IMG/VR virus record: IMGVR_UViG_3300009128_000114 | Location: 1-26,734 of that record | Length of the DNA: 26,734 bases | Strand: one strand, 5' to 3' | Origin: a virus | Shown: positions 9,787-17,887 of the stretch, one piece after another | How the letters are laid out: the number at the start of each line of letters is the position of its first letter | Position numbering within the stretch: position 1 is the first letter of the stretch | Notes under the pieces: generated by a model | Databases searched by the model: none | Told to the model about the DNA's origin: nothing | The model's input: the letters and a program-made list of their open reading frames with translations, nothing else | Program-made: the position numbers and the translations under genes

Positions 9787-11552
9787 TAGGTGTTCTCGCC
9801 AACGATAGTAATATTAGCATCACCTGATTCCATTAATAGTATTTGTTCTCTTACTGGAATAACATCAAGTCTATCAGGTTTTATTGAAACTTTTAATTCG
9901 ATATCCGCATAAGCAGATGGTTTAAACCCATCAACATTAATAGCACCAGTTTCATAATTAACTGTACCAGCATTAGCAACAATATTTACTTTTTGTTTTT
10001 CATCATTAAAACGATAGATATTAATATTACCTAAACCATCATCATCTAGATATGCTAAGAACCCATTATATGTAAATTGAGTAGAATCTACAGAATTTTT
10101 TCTGATAGGGTTGTTAAACTTCAATTCAACCTTTTGTTGATTGTTAACATCAGGCACAAAACGTTTTTCTAATTTAAGAGATACATCATTATTTAAAATA
10201 TATCCATTAGAAGTATTATCTAATGCTCTTATAAACCTAGAGAATCTTAAACGGTTTCCAAACCTTTCTAAATTATTAGTTGAGAAAGACGAAACTGCAT
10301 CTCTAATATTTTGTTCAATAGCAGATGTTGTTACTGTTGTTGATGTTAAATCATAGTATGTTGTAATAGTAGGAACAACATAAGTATAATCAGCATCAAT
10401 TACAACTGGGTCGATTGCTAGAGGAACTCTATCTGAAATTCCTTCTTTAATTTGTTGTTTACGAGTATTAGTAGCAAACTTTTCAGCAAAAGGTTTTACA
10501 GCAATATAAACTTTACCATAAACTGGAGGAGTTGCTTGTTCACCACCAAAAGCAATTACTGATTGTAGATCTGAATTTTCTGCTAGGATAATTCTTTGAT
10601 AATCATTATCAATTACAGCACGGTTTTGTGTTTGATAGTTTCTAGGAGCATTGAATTTAATTGAATCAATACTTTCTGCTTGACGTCCACCACTTGCTTT
10701 AGTTACTGTTGAAACAGAAACATTTGTATATGATGTACCAATATTCATTGTGTCAACTGAGAAAGTATCAGCACCATTAGTTACATCACCATTATTAACC
10801 AAGTATGAAACGATAACAATATTACCATTTTTAACTGGTTTACCTAAAGAACCATTACCAAAAATAATTTCATATTTTTCGTCTGCTGCTTCTTGGATTG
10901 TGTAAATTGCAGATGTTGAATAGATTTGACGGATATTTGATAATCTTGTATGTTCTGTTGTAGTTGTATCTGAAACAGATTCTTGAACATTAACAGTAAT
11001 ACTTGATGTATCAATATTTTTATTCGGTAAAATATATCTAACTGGGTTGTTAGAATCTACAACAAATCTATGTTGTAATGGAGTTCCTTCCCTAATAGCA
11101 ACATTTGTTGAAAATGTATTTGCGTTATTAATTACTTTAGTTGCTTCTGTTGTAACATAAGTATATGTAATATCATCAATAGTAGTTGAGAACTTCGATG
11201 CCAACGGAATAGTGAACTGCGACACGGTATTAGCAATACCATTGAAATTCAAATTAACAACAGCAGTAGAACCAACTGCAGAAACTGGAGTATAACCTAA
11301 TTCCTTTGCTCTAGATACAACAGAATCCCTTTGTTGAGCAGTATCTAAGAACATCTCATTAGCAACCATATTTAAGTAGTATGCGTTATAATGAGTGTTG
11401 TAAGCAAGAACATCCAAAATGGTTGCCATTGCTGAACCCTCAAAATTATAATCTTTGAATTGGTTTTGTGTACTTAGATATGATTTAAGGTTATTTCTTA
11501 TATCATCAAAATCTAATTCTGATACTTGTAAATATGTATTTGCTGATGCCAT
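9786..11552 (-). CDS. 6: Baseplate wedge protein gp6 (baseplate J family)
   Basis: 588 residues (T4 gp6 has 660). The N-terminus carries the conserved wedge motif FEGSAMATILDVLAYNTHYN followed by YYLNMVANEMFLDTA and RAKELGYTP (residues about 38-93), typical of gp6 and Baseplate_J proteins. The middle (YEIIFGNGSLGKPVKNGNIV) is the conserved beta core. In T4-like phages gp6 forms the inner iris ring that ties six wedges around the hub. It sits directly after gp25, the usual order, with TAATG overlaps at both ends. I see no truncation. Confidence 0.92.
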   Translation of the reverse strand: MASANTYLQVSELDFDDIRNNLKSYLSTQNQFKDYNFEGSAMATILDVLAYNTHYNAYYLNMVANEMFLDTAQQRDSVVSRAKELGYTPVSAVGSTAVVNLNFNGIANTVSQFTIPLASKFSTTIDDITYTYVTTEATKVINNANTFSTNVAIREGTPLQHRFVVDSNNPVRYILPNKNIDTSSITVNVQESVSDTTTTEHTRLSNIRQIYSTSAIYTIQEAADEKYEIIFGNGSLGKPVKNGNIVIVSYLVNNGDVTNGADTFSVDTMNIGTSYTNVSVSTVTKASGGRQAESIDSIKFNAPRNYQTQNRAVIDNDYQRIILAENSDLQSVIAFGGEQATPPVYGKVYIAVKPFAEKFATNTRKQQIKEGISDRVPLAIDPVVIDADYTYVVPTITTYYDLTSTTVTTSAIEQNIRDAVSSFSTNNLERFGNRLRFSRFIRALDNTSNGYILNNDVSLKLEKRFVPDVNNQQKVELKFNNPIRKNSVDSTQFTYNGFLAYLDDDGLGNINIYRFNDEKQKVNIVANAGTVNYETGAINVDGFKPSAYADIELKVSIKPDRLDVIPVREQILLMESGDANITIVGENT

Positions 11553-11941
11553 TATCGTACTCTTTCTAATATTACATCCAGAATAACTGGATCTGGGTCA
11601 TTTAATATCATAAATGCTACTGATACAGTTAATGCATTTAAGTCTGGTCTTTCTTCTACTAAAACCTCAAACACATCTGCTCGTGGTTCATAGTTTTTAA
11701 TTACTTCTTTAACTGCTCTCTCCATTTGTTGTTTAACTGGTGGAGTGAACAATTCAAATAAGAAATATCGAATACTACATCCAATGTCCGACTTAAATGG
11801 ACGTTCGAAATAATCAGTTAAGATTAAAGATTTAACAGATTGCCTTACTGCTTCTCTGTTTGTCTTCCTACCAACATTCCCAGTTATGGGATGGGCAATA
11901 AAACCTAAATCTAAATCACTGAATATTTCTTTTTGCGACAT
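11552..11941 (-). CDS. 25: Baseplate wedge protein gp25 (lysozyme-like fold)
   Basis: 129 residues, close to T4 gp25 (132). Features of the gp25/GPW family: an N-terminal DLDLGFIAHPITGNVGR segment, RQSVKSLILTDYFERPFKSD (residues 33-52) and a C-terminal beta sheet ending in DVILERV. In contractile tails gp25 is the conserved wedge protein that contacts the first sheath ring and nucleates sheath polymerisation. It follows the Hc1-like gene with a TAATG overlap and is coupled in the same way to gp6. Confidence 0.93.
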   Translation of the reverse strand: MSQKEIFSDLDLGFIAHPITGNVGRKTNREAVRQSVKSLILTDYFERPFKSDIGCSIRYFLFELFTPPVKQQMERAVKEVIKNYEPRADVFEVLVEERPDLNALTVSVAFMILNDPDPVILDVILERVR

Positions 11942-12114
11942 TATCCGTTATTTTTTTGTTCTTGTATTTCTTTTCTACGTTCTTTACAAAGTTTTGTTAT
12001 CTCAGATAGTGCTTTTCTAGCACGTGTACCTGCTGATTTATTACCAGTTTCAAACTTCTCGTTCTCTGCTTTGTAAGTGTCAAATAAGTTTACTATGTTA
12101 TCATGATTATTCAT
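11941..12114 (-). CDS. Small basic Hc1/histone-H1-like protein
   Basis: A 57-residue ORF read directly on the minus strand. It starts MNNHDNIVNLFDTYKAENEK and contains GNKSAGTRARKALSEITKLC and a charged Lys/Arg/Glu tail (KERRKEIQEQKNN). The GNKxAGxRARKAL..I.KL...RKE pattern resembles the N-terminal helical part of chlamydial Hc1-like proteins and small proteins of T4-like marine phages. It is short and charged with no membrane segment. A good ribosome site (AAGGAAAGAG) precedes the ATG, and a TATAAATA late promoter lies 37 bases further up. The stop overlaps gp25 (TAATG). Function is unknown; a DNA- or assembly-related late role is only a guess from family and position. Confidence 0.75.
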   Translation of the reverse strand: MNNHDNIVNLFDTYKAENEKFETGNKSAGTRARKALSEITKLCKERRKEIQEQKNNG

Positions 12115-12150
12115 TTCTCTTTCCTTATCATTTAAAAATTATTATCAATA

Positions 12151-12158
12151 TATTTATA
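12151..12158 (-). promoter_or_regulatory. T4-type late promoter for the Hc1-gp25-gp6-gp7-gp8 unit
   Basis: Exact TATAAATA on the minus strand, in the gap between the PAAR stop (12167) and the Hc1-like start (12114), with an AT-rich leader of about 30 bases leading to a strong ribosome site. TATAAATA is the -10 element of T4 late promoters, read by gp55-type sigma with gp33. Matching box, intergenic position and orientation support it. Confidence 0.7.
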
Positions 12159-12166
12159 CTAATTTA

Positions 12167-12463
12167 TCAACCGTTAGCATAAACATTTGGAGAACCTTGA
12201 GTCAAGGATATACCACAACCATATGGGTCTCCGAGTCTTGCTAAAGGTTTTCCGTTTACATATACGTTAGGAGAACCTTTAACGAGTGCTGTTGAGTGTG
12301 TTGGGCAAGTAACTGGAGTATGTGGGTGAGCAGTATTTACATCCCCAACCCTATGTACTGCTATACCATTACAATAAACATCAGATGATCCAGTTGCTGC
12401 AGTTGGAACTACACCACACTCGTGTACTGATATTGTATCTCCAATTCTACTTACTTTAGGCAT
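12167..12463 (-). CDS. PAAR-repeat spike tip protein (gp5.4-like)
   Basis: 98 residues, close to T4 gp5.4 (97). It shows the PAAR pattern: MPKVSRIGDTISVHECG at the start, VYCNGIAVHRVGDVNTAH, then CPTHST, GSPNVYVNGKPLARLGDPYG and a final GSPNVYANG. The repeated G(S)xNVYxNG and RxGD units and the His/Cys residues (H14, C16, further His and Cys in the middle) are those that bind a metal ion in the cone. PAAR proteins cap the trimeric spike and sharpen its tip for piercing the outer membrane. The ATG lies inside the gp5 stop region with an 8-base ATGCCTAA overlap. Confidence 0.9.
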   Translation of the reverse strand: MPKVSRIGDTISVHECGVVPTAATGSSDVYCNGIAVHRVGDVNTAHPHTPVTCPTHSTALVKGSPNVYVNGKPLARLGDPYGCGISLTQGSPNVYANG

Positions 12464-14327
12464 AATTCACATCATATGCTGGTTTATAATTATCAGGCAC
12501 TTTTCTATTCAAACCTAAACTTACCATATCAGCATCAATTGCTTTAACAGTTTTCTCTGATAATTTAACACCCAATCTACAAAGAGTAGGATACATATCA
12601 ACCTCAAAGGTTGTACATCTATTTACTGCAAGATATCCAAGTACTCTTGATAAGAATTCGTCTTCCATTTGAAATGGTTGATAAGCACTTAACATTAAGA
12701 AATCCTCAGCAAGTCTAGATGGATTTTTAATTGAATTCTTATGTTCAGGAGTAATCGTTTTAATTAAAGATTCAACTTCAGAATCTGTTAATAAGTTTAC
12801 ATTTCCCTTTCCCCATTTTGCAACGTGATAATCATGACCACCTAATTCGTGGATAAATGTTTGTAGTAACGAATGTCCGTCTAATTTAACAAACAACATA
12901 ATATCGAATGCTTCATACCATCCACCACCTAATACTTGGTATGATTGTTTTGGTTCCATTTTACCTTTCGGTGCAGTTGGTTTTTCAACACCAGCATATA
13001 ATAATTGCCTAATAGGGAAAACTGGAATCTTAGTATCGATAATATTTTTTAATAGATTATATAATTCTTCACCATCACCTTTTGCACGAATTTCTCTTGC
13101 CATTATTTCAATAGAAGATCTAATTTCTTCTAAAAATTCTTTATCTCCTTTTGTGTATTCTATTATCGTGTGTTTTCTTTTTCCAGTAGGTTCGTTTTCC
13201 TCAATCCTGACCATGTTCATTCTAGAATTTCCAGTTTCAAGATGGAAATCTATATCTCCTAATTGTGGGAACCTCTTATAATACTTAGACCAATAACCCA
13301 TTAAACGAGAACCTCTTGTCCATTTCATTTTAGACCAGATCTCTGTGATAATTTTGGTTATCCATGCAGTTTCATTATCATAGTCCAATTGTGGGCAATT
13401 GGAAATTTCAGTTGCAACTGCAGTTGGGTTTTTATCAGCAACAAATTCTACCGTTCTTGCACTAACGTCTACTGATCCATATTTCGTGTCAGTAGGAATT
13501 GCTCCAACAGTCGGATTAATAGAAGTAGGATTCCAATCAATTCTTGGTGCAATAAATCTCATATTACCACCACTAACTATATCGCAAGTTCCACCAATAT
13601 CTGCTCTATAATCACCAGTCACTTTTAAGTTGACGTTTCCATCAACATATACATTCACATCACCTTTAACACGAACATTATCATCACCAGCAATAACCAC
13701 ATAATTATTACTTACTATATGTTGCGATTTTGTTCCATCAGGATGTATTTCGTAAAACGTTCCGGATCTATGATATTCTCTAATTCTTTCAGCACCCTCA
13801 GTATCATCATATTCTTTGAAATGACCTGACTCAGTTTCCATTACATGATTGTATGGGTACTTTGCGTCATATGGTGTTTGTGGTTCTTTTAATAGTTGGT
13901 CTGGGGCATAGACTCTTGTGTTCTCCCCTCTCGCCAATTTGTTTACATCACTCTCATTAGTATATCTCGGGAATTTTTCGGTAGGATCGTTGAATCCAAA
14001 CGCACTGTTGGACTTCTCAGAAGGCATTCCAGGTATAGTGCCCATAATGGCAGGTTCTTGAGCACGATCTCCATCCATAAAGAATCCGAACACCCAACTA
14101 CCCTCAACCATACCAGTCGGAGATTTACCTACTCCACTTGTAGAAGCAGAATCAATACTATTAATAGGAACTGCCCAAGGAAGATCTTCAGTAGGAATTG
14201 CACTCTTATCGTCAGTGTGCCACCCGAATGCACGAACACGCACACGTCCGAGTTCTATTGGATCGTTTCGGTCTTCAACAACACCAACGAACCATTTAAA
14301 TCCATTTCTTCCTATAAAGTTTCTCAT
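12456..14327 (-). CDS. 5: gp5-like baseplate spike with C-terminal metallopeptidase-like domain
   Basis: 623 residues. Residues 1-105 form the gp5/VgrG OB-fold (FVGVVEDRNDPIELGRVRVR; later EGSWVFGFFMDGDRAQEPAI). Residues 160-205 (ESGHFKEYDDTEGAERIREY) lead into a short beta-helix at 205-265 with repeating V.G/V.V units (VRVKGDVNVYVDGNVNLKVT). I see no lysozyme domain such as T4 gp5 carries between these parts. Residues 315-623 are an added domain: a strand (FDIMLFVKLDG), then a helix with HELGGH at 493-498 and RLAEDF with E541 48 residues after H493. HExxGH plus a downstream Glu is the M49-type gluzincin arrangement. H501 also lies nearby. Peptidase activity is inference; the spike identity is firm from the OB-fold, beta-helix and adjacent PAAR gene. 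Confidence 0.85.
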   Translation of the reverse strand: MRNFIGRNGFKWFVGVVEDRNDPIELGRVRVRAFGWHTDDKSAIPTEDLPWAVPINSIDSASTSGVGKSPTGMVEGSWVFGFFMDGDRAQEPAIMGTIPGMPSEKSNSAFGFNDPTEKFPRYTNESDVNKLARGENTRVYAPDQLLKEPQTPYDAKYPYNHVMETESGHFKEYDDTEGAERIREYHRSGTFYEIHPDGTKSQHIVSNNYVVIAGDDNVRVKGDVNVYVDGNVNLKVTGDYRADIGGTCDIVSGGNMRFIAPRIDWNPTSINPTVGAIPTDTKYGSVDVSARTVEFVADKNPTAVATEISNCPQLDYDNETAWITKIITEIWSKMKWTRGSRLMGYWSKYYKRFPQLGDIDFHLETGNSRMNMVRIEENEPTGKRKHTIIEYTKGDKEFLEEIRSSIEIMAREIRAKGDGEELYNLLKNIIDTKIPVFPIRQLLYAGVEKPTAPKGKMEPKQSYQVLGGGWYEAFDIMLFVKLDGHSLLQTFIHELGGHDYHVAKWGKGNVNLLTDSEVESLIKTITPEHKNSIKNPSRLAEDFLMLSAYQPFQMEDEFLSRVLGYLAVNRCTTFEVDMYPTLCRLGVKLSEKTVKAIDADMVSLGLNRKVPDNYKPAYDVNYA

Positions 14328-14545
14328 TAACTATTAAGTCTAATTGCCATTTTTAATTGTGCTGTTCCCCAATTAGGTTTAACTTCAATACCTAACGATT
14401 CTGCTTTAGCAACTAATGATGACATATCATCATCATTGTTTATTTCAATTAAAGTTTCAACAACTGGTTCTACTGGTTGTTCGTGTTTTGGTTCTTTAAT
14501 TTCTTGTAGAAATTGTGGTTCTCTATGACTTCCTGGAAGTGGCAT
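14327..14545 (-). CDS. Small unknown protein with possible SAP/HeH-like C-terminus
   Basis: 72 residues, not recognised. The N-terminal half is Pro/Glu-rich and probably disordered (EPKHEQPVEPVVE). The C-terminal 35 residues (MSSLVAKAESLGIEVKPNWG then TAQLKMAI) look like a short helix-extended-helix unit such as SAP/HeH/LEM-like motifs, though this is by eye. The stop overlaps the gp5 start (TAATG), so it is co-translated with the spike gene. An assembly-factor role would fit the context but is not shown. Confidence 0.65.
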   Translation of the reverse strand: MPLPGSHREPQFLQEIKEPKHEQPVEPVVETLIEINNDDDMSSLVAKAESLGIEVKPNWGTAQLKMAIRLNS

Positions 14546-14555
14546 AATATATCTC

Positions 14556-14816
14556 CTATAAATATTTTTTCTTTAAATGGTCTGCTGTAGAATCATCCCC
14601 CTTTCTCCTAGCAGTGTCTATGTATGCTTGTACAGCATCATCATAATCAGAAGTCTTCAATAACTTTTGAAATAAGTTACTAATTTCTTGTGATTGTTTT
14701 TCACCTTTCTTATATACACTATGGTCATCAGAATAACTATACCACCAATCATATTTTGAAAGGAGTTGCCTGAATTTTTTTAAATCGTTTTCGAATAAGT
14801 TATTATATTTTTTCAT
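14556..14816 (-). CDS. Small unknown protein in the hub operon
   Basis: 86 residues, not recognised. It is mostly helical and charged, with an aromatic patch in the first third (YDWWYSYSDDHSVYKKGE, residues 21-38) and a Lys-rich C-terminus (DHLKKKYL). No signal peptide, membrane segment or cysteine. It lies between the gp27-like hub gene and the 72-residue gene, with gaps of 7 and 10 bases. The tight spacing supports it as a real gene; the aromatic DWWYSYSDDH stretch seems familiar from other T4-like marine phage hypothetical proteins, but no function is known to me. Confidence 0.65.
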   Translation of the reverse strand: MKKYNNLFENDLKKFRQLLSKYDWWYSYSDDHSVYKKGEKQSQEISNLFQKLLKTSDYDDAVQAYIDTARRKGDDSTADHLKKKYL

Positions 14817-14823
14817 TTTTCTA

Positions 14824-16164
14824 TTAAATTAATGCTGTGTCTTTAGAACATTCCATTATTGTTGTAAAAACATCATCCGTTATTTTTTGTCTTACTTTTG
14901 TTATTAAATAACTACCTGATAATTGTTTATCAAGTTGTCCCTTTTCAGAATCGATATCGTTGTGTATAAAGAATTCTAAATCTATCACATTACCAACATT
15001 AATAGACGAGTTTCCTGGAATTGAAACTTCCATTATATTGTTAAATAATTGTTTTTGATAAGATCGTTTTTTATTATAAAATGTATTAACCTTTTTAGGT
15101 AAAGGTGTTTCCTTTTCAAATAATTTATCAGAATCGTGTCCAACTCTAGAAGTTGTTAAGTTAAGAATAGGTGTTCCTTCAATATCTGCCGAGAATATTC
15201 CATCACCCAAACCAACAAAGTTTTCCTTTTCCTTATCATAATCAAATACAACTTCATTCTTTTTCTTTTTAAGAATATCTATATTAACTGTTTTAGATTT
15301 ATATAAACCACCTTTAACATTTTCTAGTATGTTTGTGTCTTTTAATATATTATATGAAATAATTTTATATTGATCATCATACTTTATCCCCTCAGTGGTG
15401 TTGCTTTCTGCTACATTAGATATAAAATAAGTGTATGTGAAGTCTAAAGGTGCGTCGCTGATCATACTCGGGAGATTCTTAAATTTAAAACCATTACTAT
15501 CCTCATAAAAAATATAATATGGATAATGGTCTTCAGAATCTGCTTCGTTTGCAAGGAAGTCGATAGTTTCGTCTACTGATAATGATGGAATAATATATTT
15601 TTGTAAACCAGTTGTTTCATCAACCTCAACAGTTTTATATACTTTAGCAATACGGTATTGGTCTCTCATTGCATCTGTATAAACATACTCATCAATGATA
15701 CCTTTCATCATATTAGAAATAGTATTTCCAGCACCACGTCCATATGCTTTGCAAATCTTTTGTGGAATAGTTTGGTACGATTCCATACTAATACCTGACA
15801 TAACATATGCTTCAGTATTTTCGTTCATACGTTGTCTATCACTTATTTCATAGATTCCAAACATATGCTTTTTCCAAGGTATTTTAGAATCAGCACTTGC
15901 ATCTGTTCTTTCTCTATATGTGATTATTAATACTTCACCACCTTTAAATCCGGAAGCAATATTCTCGTCAATATTACCTTTAATAGCAGTACTTAAATTG
16001 AGAGCATCCTCAATAGCAACGTCGCATTGAAGATAATGATCAAATATACTTTGATAGATATTAATTTCCAACACCATACTTTGGATGTTGAATACTTCTC
16101 CACCCGCACCAGCAAGAGTGACAGCACCAATTTCTACATCACCTGGAAACCTATAACCTGCCAT
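14824..16164 (-). CDS. Baseplate hub protein, gp27-like
   Basis: 446 residues (T4 gp27 has 391). The N-terminal domain (MVLEINIYQSIFDHYLQCDV, then IEDALNLS, GGEVLIITYRE) and the C-terminal domain (MEVSIPGNSSINVGNVIDLE, then LSGSYLITKVRQKI and a final ECSKDTALI) follow the pattern of contractile-tail hub proteins of the gp27/gpD type: the SGxYLIxxVRHxI..xxxTxxexxKD ending is characteristic. The hub trimer adapts the sixfold baseplate to the threefold spike and forms the end of the tube channel. It lies between gp53 and gp5, overlapping the gp53 stop (TAATG). The exact T4 orthology is inferred from fold pattern and context, not clear sequence identity. Confidence 0.7.
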   Translation of the reverse strand: MAGYRFPGDVEIGAVTLAGAGGEVFNIQSMVLEINIYQSIFDHYLQCDVAIEDALNLSTAIKGNIDENIASGFKGGEVLIITYRERTDASADSKIPWKKHMFGIYEISDRQRMNENTEAYVMSGISMESYQTIPQKICKAYGRGAGNTISNMMKGIIDEYVYTDAMRDQYRIAKVYKTVEVDETTGLQKYIIPSLSVDETIDFLANEADSEDHYPYYIFYEDSNGFKFKNLPSMISDAPLDFTYTYFISNVAESNTTEGIKYDDQYKIISYNILKDTNILENVKGGLYKSKTVNIDILKKKKNEVVFDYDKEKENFVGLGDGIFSADIEGTPILNLTTSRVGHDSDKLFEKETPLPKKVNTFYNKKRSYQKQLFNNIMEVSIPGNSSINVGNVIDLEFFIHNDIDSEKGQLDKQLSGSYLITKVRQKITDDVFTTIMECSKDTALI

Positions 16165-16739
16165 TAGATACCGTTTCTAAGAACGTCTTTTACTTCTTCT
16201 TGAATTTGATTTAGATATCTTTTATCTAATAGTTTAACTTTTCTTTTCACGTCATTCTTTTCCACTTCATAATCATATTTTGAAATTAATTCTTTACTTG
16301 CTTCTGGTAATAACGAATAAGTTGTTAAGTCAACAACTACCCATCTTTTAGGAATACGTGTTCCGTCATTTAATACCTTTGCTTCGTTTAGAATTTGTCT
16401 ATACTCATGCACAGTTGCTTGAGCAGACGGGATGCTATTATACTTACCTTTAATATATTGTTCGAAGTTATAACCGAATAATGGCCACTCAAATACTGGA
16501 TCAATTATATCATTAAAATGAAGGACAATCCAAGCATATGCTGGACTACCATAATACTTTTCAGCAATAGTATCTGGTCTATCACCATCTTGAATATCAT
16601 AATCGTGATAAACATCAACACGGTCTTTAACAGCAGACTTAACTTTGAATCTTCTTAATATATTAGTTAGATCTACCTTTTGACCAATATTAGTTAAGTC
16701 GTGTTCCGTTTTTGGGAAGTATGAGAAATAATTTGACAT
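16164..16739 (-). CDS. 53: Baseplate wedge protein gp53 (LysM-like)
   Basis: 191 residues (T4 gp53 has 196). The motif DGDRPDTIAEKYYGSPAYAW then IVLHFNDIIDPVFEWPL (residues about 52-88) corresponds to the T4 gp53 segment PEELANAIYGNPQLYWVLLM followed by NDxxDPxxxW. This part has a LysM-like fold. In T4, gp53 joins neighbouring wedges around the hub. The gene follows gp48 with one base between stop and start and is coupled to the hub gene downstream. Confidence 0.9.
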   Translation of the reverse strand: MSNYFSYFPKTEHDLTNIGQKVDLTNILRRFKVKSAVKDRVDVYHDYDIQDGDRPDTIAEKYYGSPAYAWIVLHFNDIIDPVFEWPLFGYNFEQYIKGKYNSIPSAQATVHEYRQILNEAKVLNDGTRIPKRWVVVDLTTYSLLPEASKELISKYDYEVEKNDVKRKVKLLDKRYLNQIQEEVKDVLRNGI

Positions 16740-16740
16740 A

Positions 16741-17841
16741 TTAATTTTCCATATCTGGAGAAGAGAAATCTAGTGCCCAACCCTCACCGTCCATTTGTTC
16801 TTTAGTCATTAATCTTGTTTCCTGGAATGATAATGTTATTTCAACTGAAACTGGAGCACCAGTATCTTCAAAGAAAACTGGAATGTTCTCACCATTATAA
16901 TTTACATTAACACTCTTTAGCACACAAGTTCCAATTTTGAATAAATGTGTTTTGATTGCATCGGCAAATTCAATTTCGAATTCTTCAGGATATTCAAATA
17001 CTTCACCTGCTCCCCACTTACCTGTGGATGGATGCATAGCATAATTGAACACATCAATGATATTAGATATAGTTGCTGACTCTTTAGGGTTTCTTGCCAT
17101 AAATTTATAGGTAAATTGGAATTCCCTAAAATTCACATTATCAAATAAGACAGCAGTATGCGGGTTCATTGCAAGTCCTTCACTAACACCCATACCTTTA
17201 ATTGCTTGAGTAGCACCACCAACAGCACCTAATGTAGCAAATGCTCCAAGTTTAGTTTTTGCAAGTGCAGCAAGCCCTACTGTTGTTGTAGTTGCTTCTA
17301 CTTGACCTTTAGTATCATCACTCGAATCTCCACTTGCTATACCACCTAATTTTGACATAATTTTATCAACTACATCAGAACCTGCGTGTGCTGCATGACC
17401 CAAAGAAGTTCTACCTGCTGCAAGTCCACCAATAAATTCTAGGTTTTCATTATTATAACTAACACCATGTTGGTTGACTAAAGATGATGGAACTGGCAAA
17501 ACAATTGTTCTTAATGCTCTATCTTTAATAATATCTTCTCTGCTTGGACGTCTTCGATCCATCACATGAAACATCATATAATGCTCATTATCTAAATCTT
17601 GTGGGAATGTCATAGGTTTATGAGTTTTTCCACCATTGTTTTTATATAAATCTCTTAATGGGGAATTTGCCCTACCAGCACGTTGATGTTTTTTTATAAT
17701 ATTATTAAAATTGCCTGATAATGACTTCAAACCATTTGAATCGAAGTTTGCTTTTAACTTGCCTGCCATTCCAGCAGAATCAATTAGTTCGTCACCTATT
17801 TGATTGAGTGCTTGTGATTTTAATTGTTTAAGGGTTATCAT
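16741..17841 (-). CDS. 48: Baseplate tail-tube cap protein gp48
   Basis: 366 residues, very near T4 gp48 (364). The C-terminal half has the conserved tube-cap pattern: NPHTAVLFDNVNFREFQFTY then KFMARNPKESATISNIIDVF and FNYAMHPSTG (about residues 222-275), ending in a beta strand ETRLMTKEQMDGEGW. Residues 135-220 hold an Ala/Gly-rich helical insert (GLAALAKTKLGAFATLGAVG) that may be hydrophobic. In T4, gp48 and gp54 build the platform from which the tail tube grows. It is the first gene of the minus-strand late unit; no good ribosome site is seen at its ATG, 28 bases from the TATAAATA box. Confidence 0.82.
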   Translation of the reverse strand: MITLKQLKSQALNQIGDELIDSAGMAGKLKANFDSNGLKSLSGNFNNIIKKHQRAGRANSPLRDLYKNNGGKTHKPMTFPQDLDNEHYMMFHVMDRRRPSREDIIKDRALRTIVLPVPSSLVNQHGVSYNNENLEFIGGLAAGRTSLGHAAHAGSDVVDKIMSKLGGIASGDSSDDTKGQVEATTTTVGLAALAKTKLGAFATLGAVGGATQAIKGMGVSEGLAMNPHTAVLFDNVNFREFQFTYKFMARNPKESATISNIIDVFNYAMHPSTGKWGAGEVFEYPEEFEIEFADAIKTHLFKIGTCVLKSVNVNYNGENIPVFFEDTGAPVSVEITLSFQETRLMTKEQMDGEGWALDFSSPDMEN

Positions 17842-17849
17842 CGTCGTGG

Positions 17850-17857
17850 AATAAATA
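17850..17857 (+). promoter_or_regulatory. Possible variant late promoter for the gp4 unit
   Basis: AATAAATA on the plus strand differs from the TATAAATA consensus at the first base only and lies 31 bases before the gp4 ATG. It sits back to back with the minus-strand box at 17869-17876 in the same intergenic gap. No better plus-strand box is present there, so the plus-strand late genes probably start here, but one mismatch keeps confidence modest. Confidence 0.4.
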
Positions 17858-17868
17858 GATATTTAATG

Positions 17869-17876
17869 TATTTATA
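17869..17876 (-). promoter_or_regulatory. T4-type late promoter for the gp48-gp53-hub-gp5-PAAR unit
   Basis: Exact TATAAATA on the minus strand in the 46-base gap between the divergent gp48 and gp4 genes. It lies 28 bases before the gp48 start, the normal distance for a T4 late promoter with a short leader. Confidence 0.72.
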
Positions 17877-17887
17877 ACGGCAAGTGA

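Noticed and set aside
6964-11552. Repeated short A/T-rich words (such as GCATTAGCA-like runs) suggesting DNA repeats or an array
   Set aside because: They come from Asn-Thr-Ala-rich coding repeats in baseplate proteins; spacing is irregular and no CRISPR-like or insertion-element structure is present.
13896-14330. Plus-strand ORF of 144 codons opposite the gp5-like gene
   Set aside because: It is antisense to well-supported gp5 OB-fold sequence and has no ribosome site or recognisable domain.
14557-14564. TATAAATA on the plus strand
   Set aside because: No plus-strand gene follows; the bases are the end of the 86-residue gene read on the other strand.
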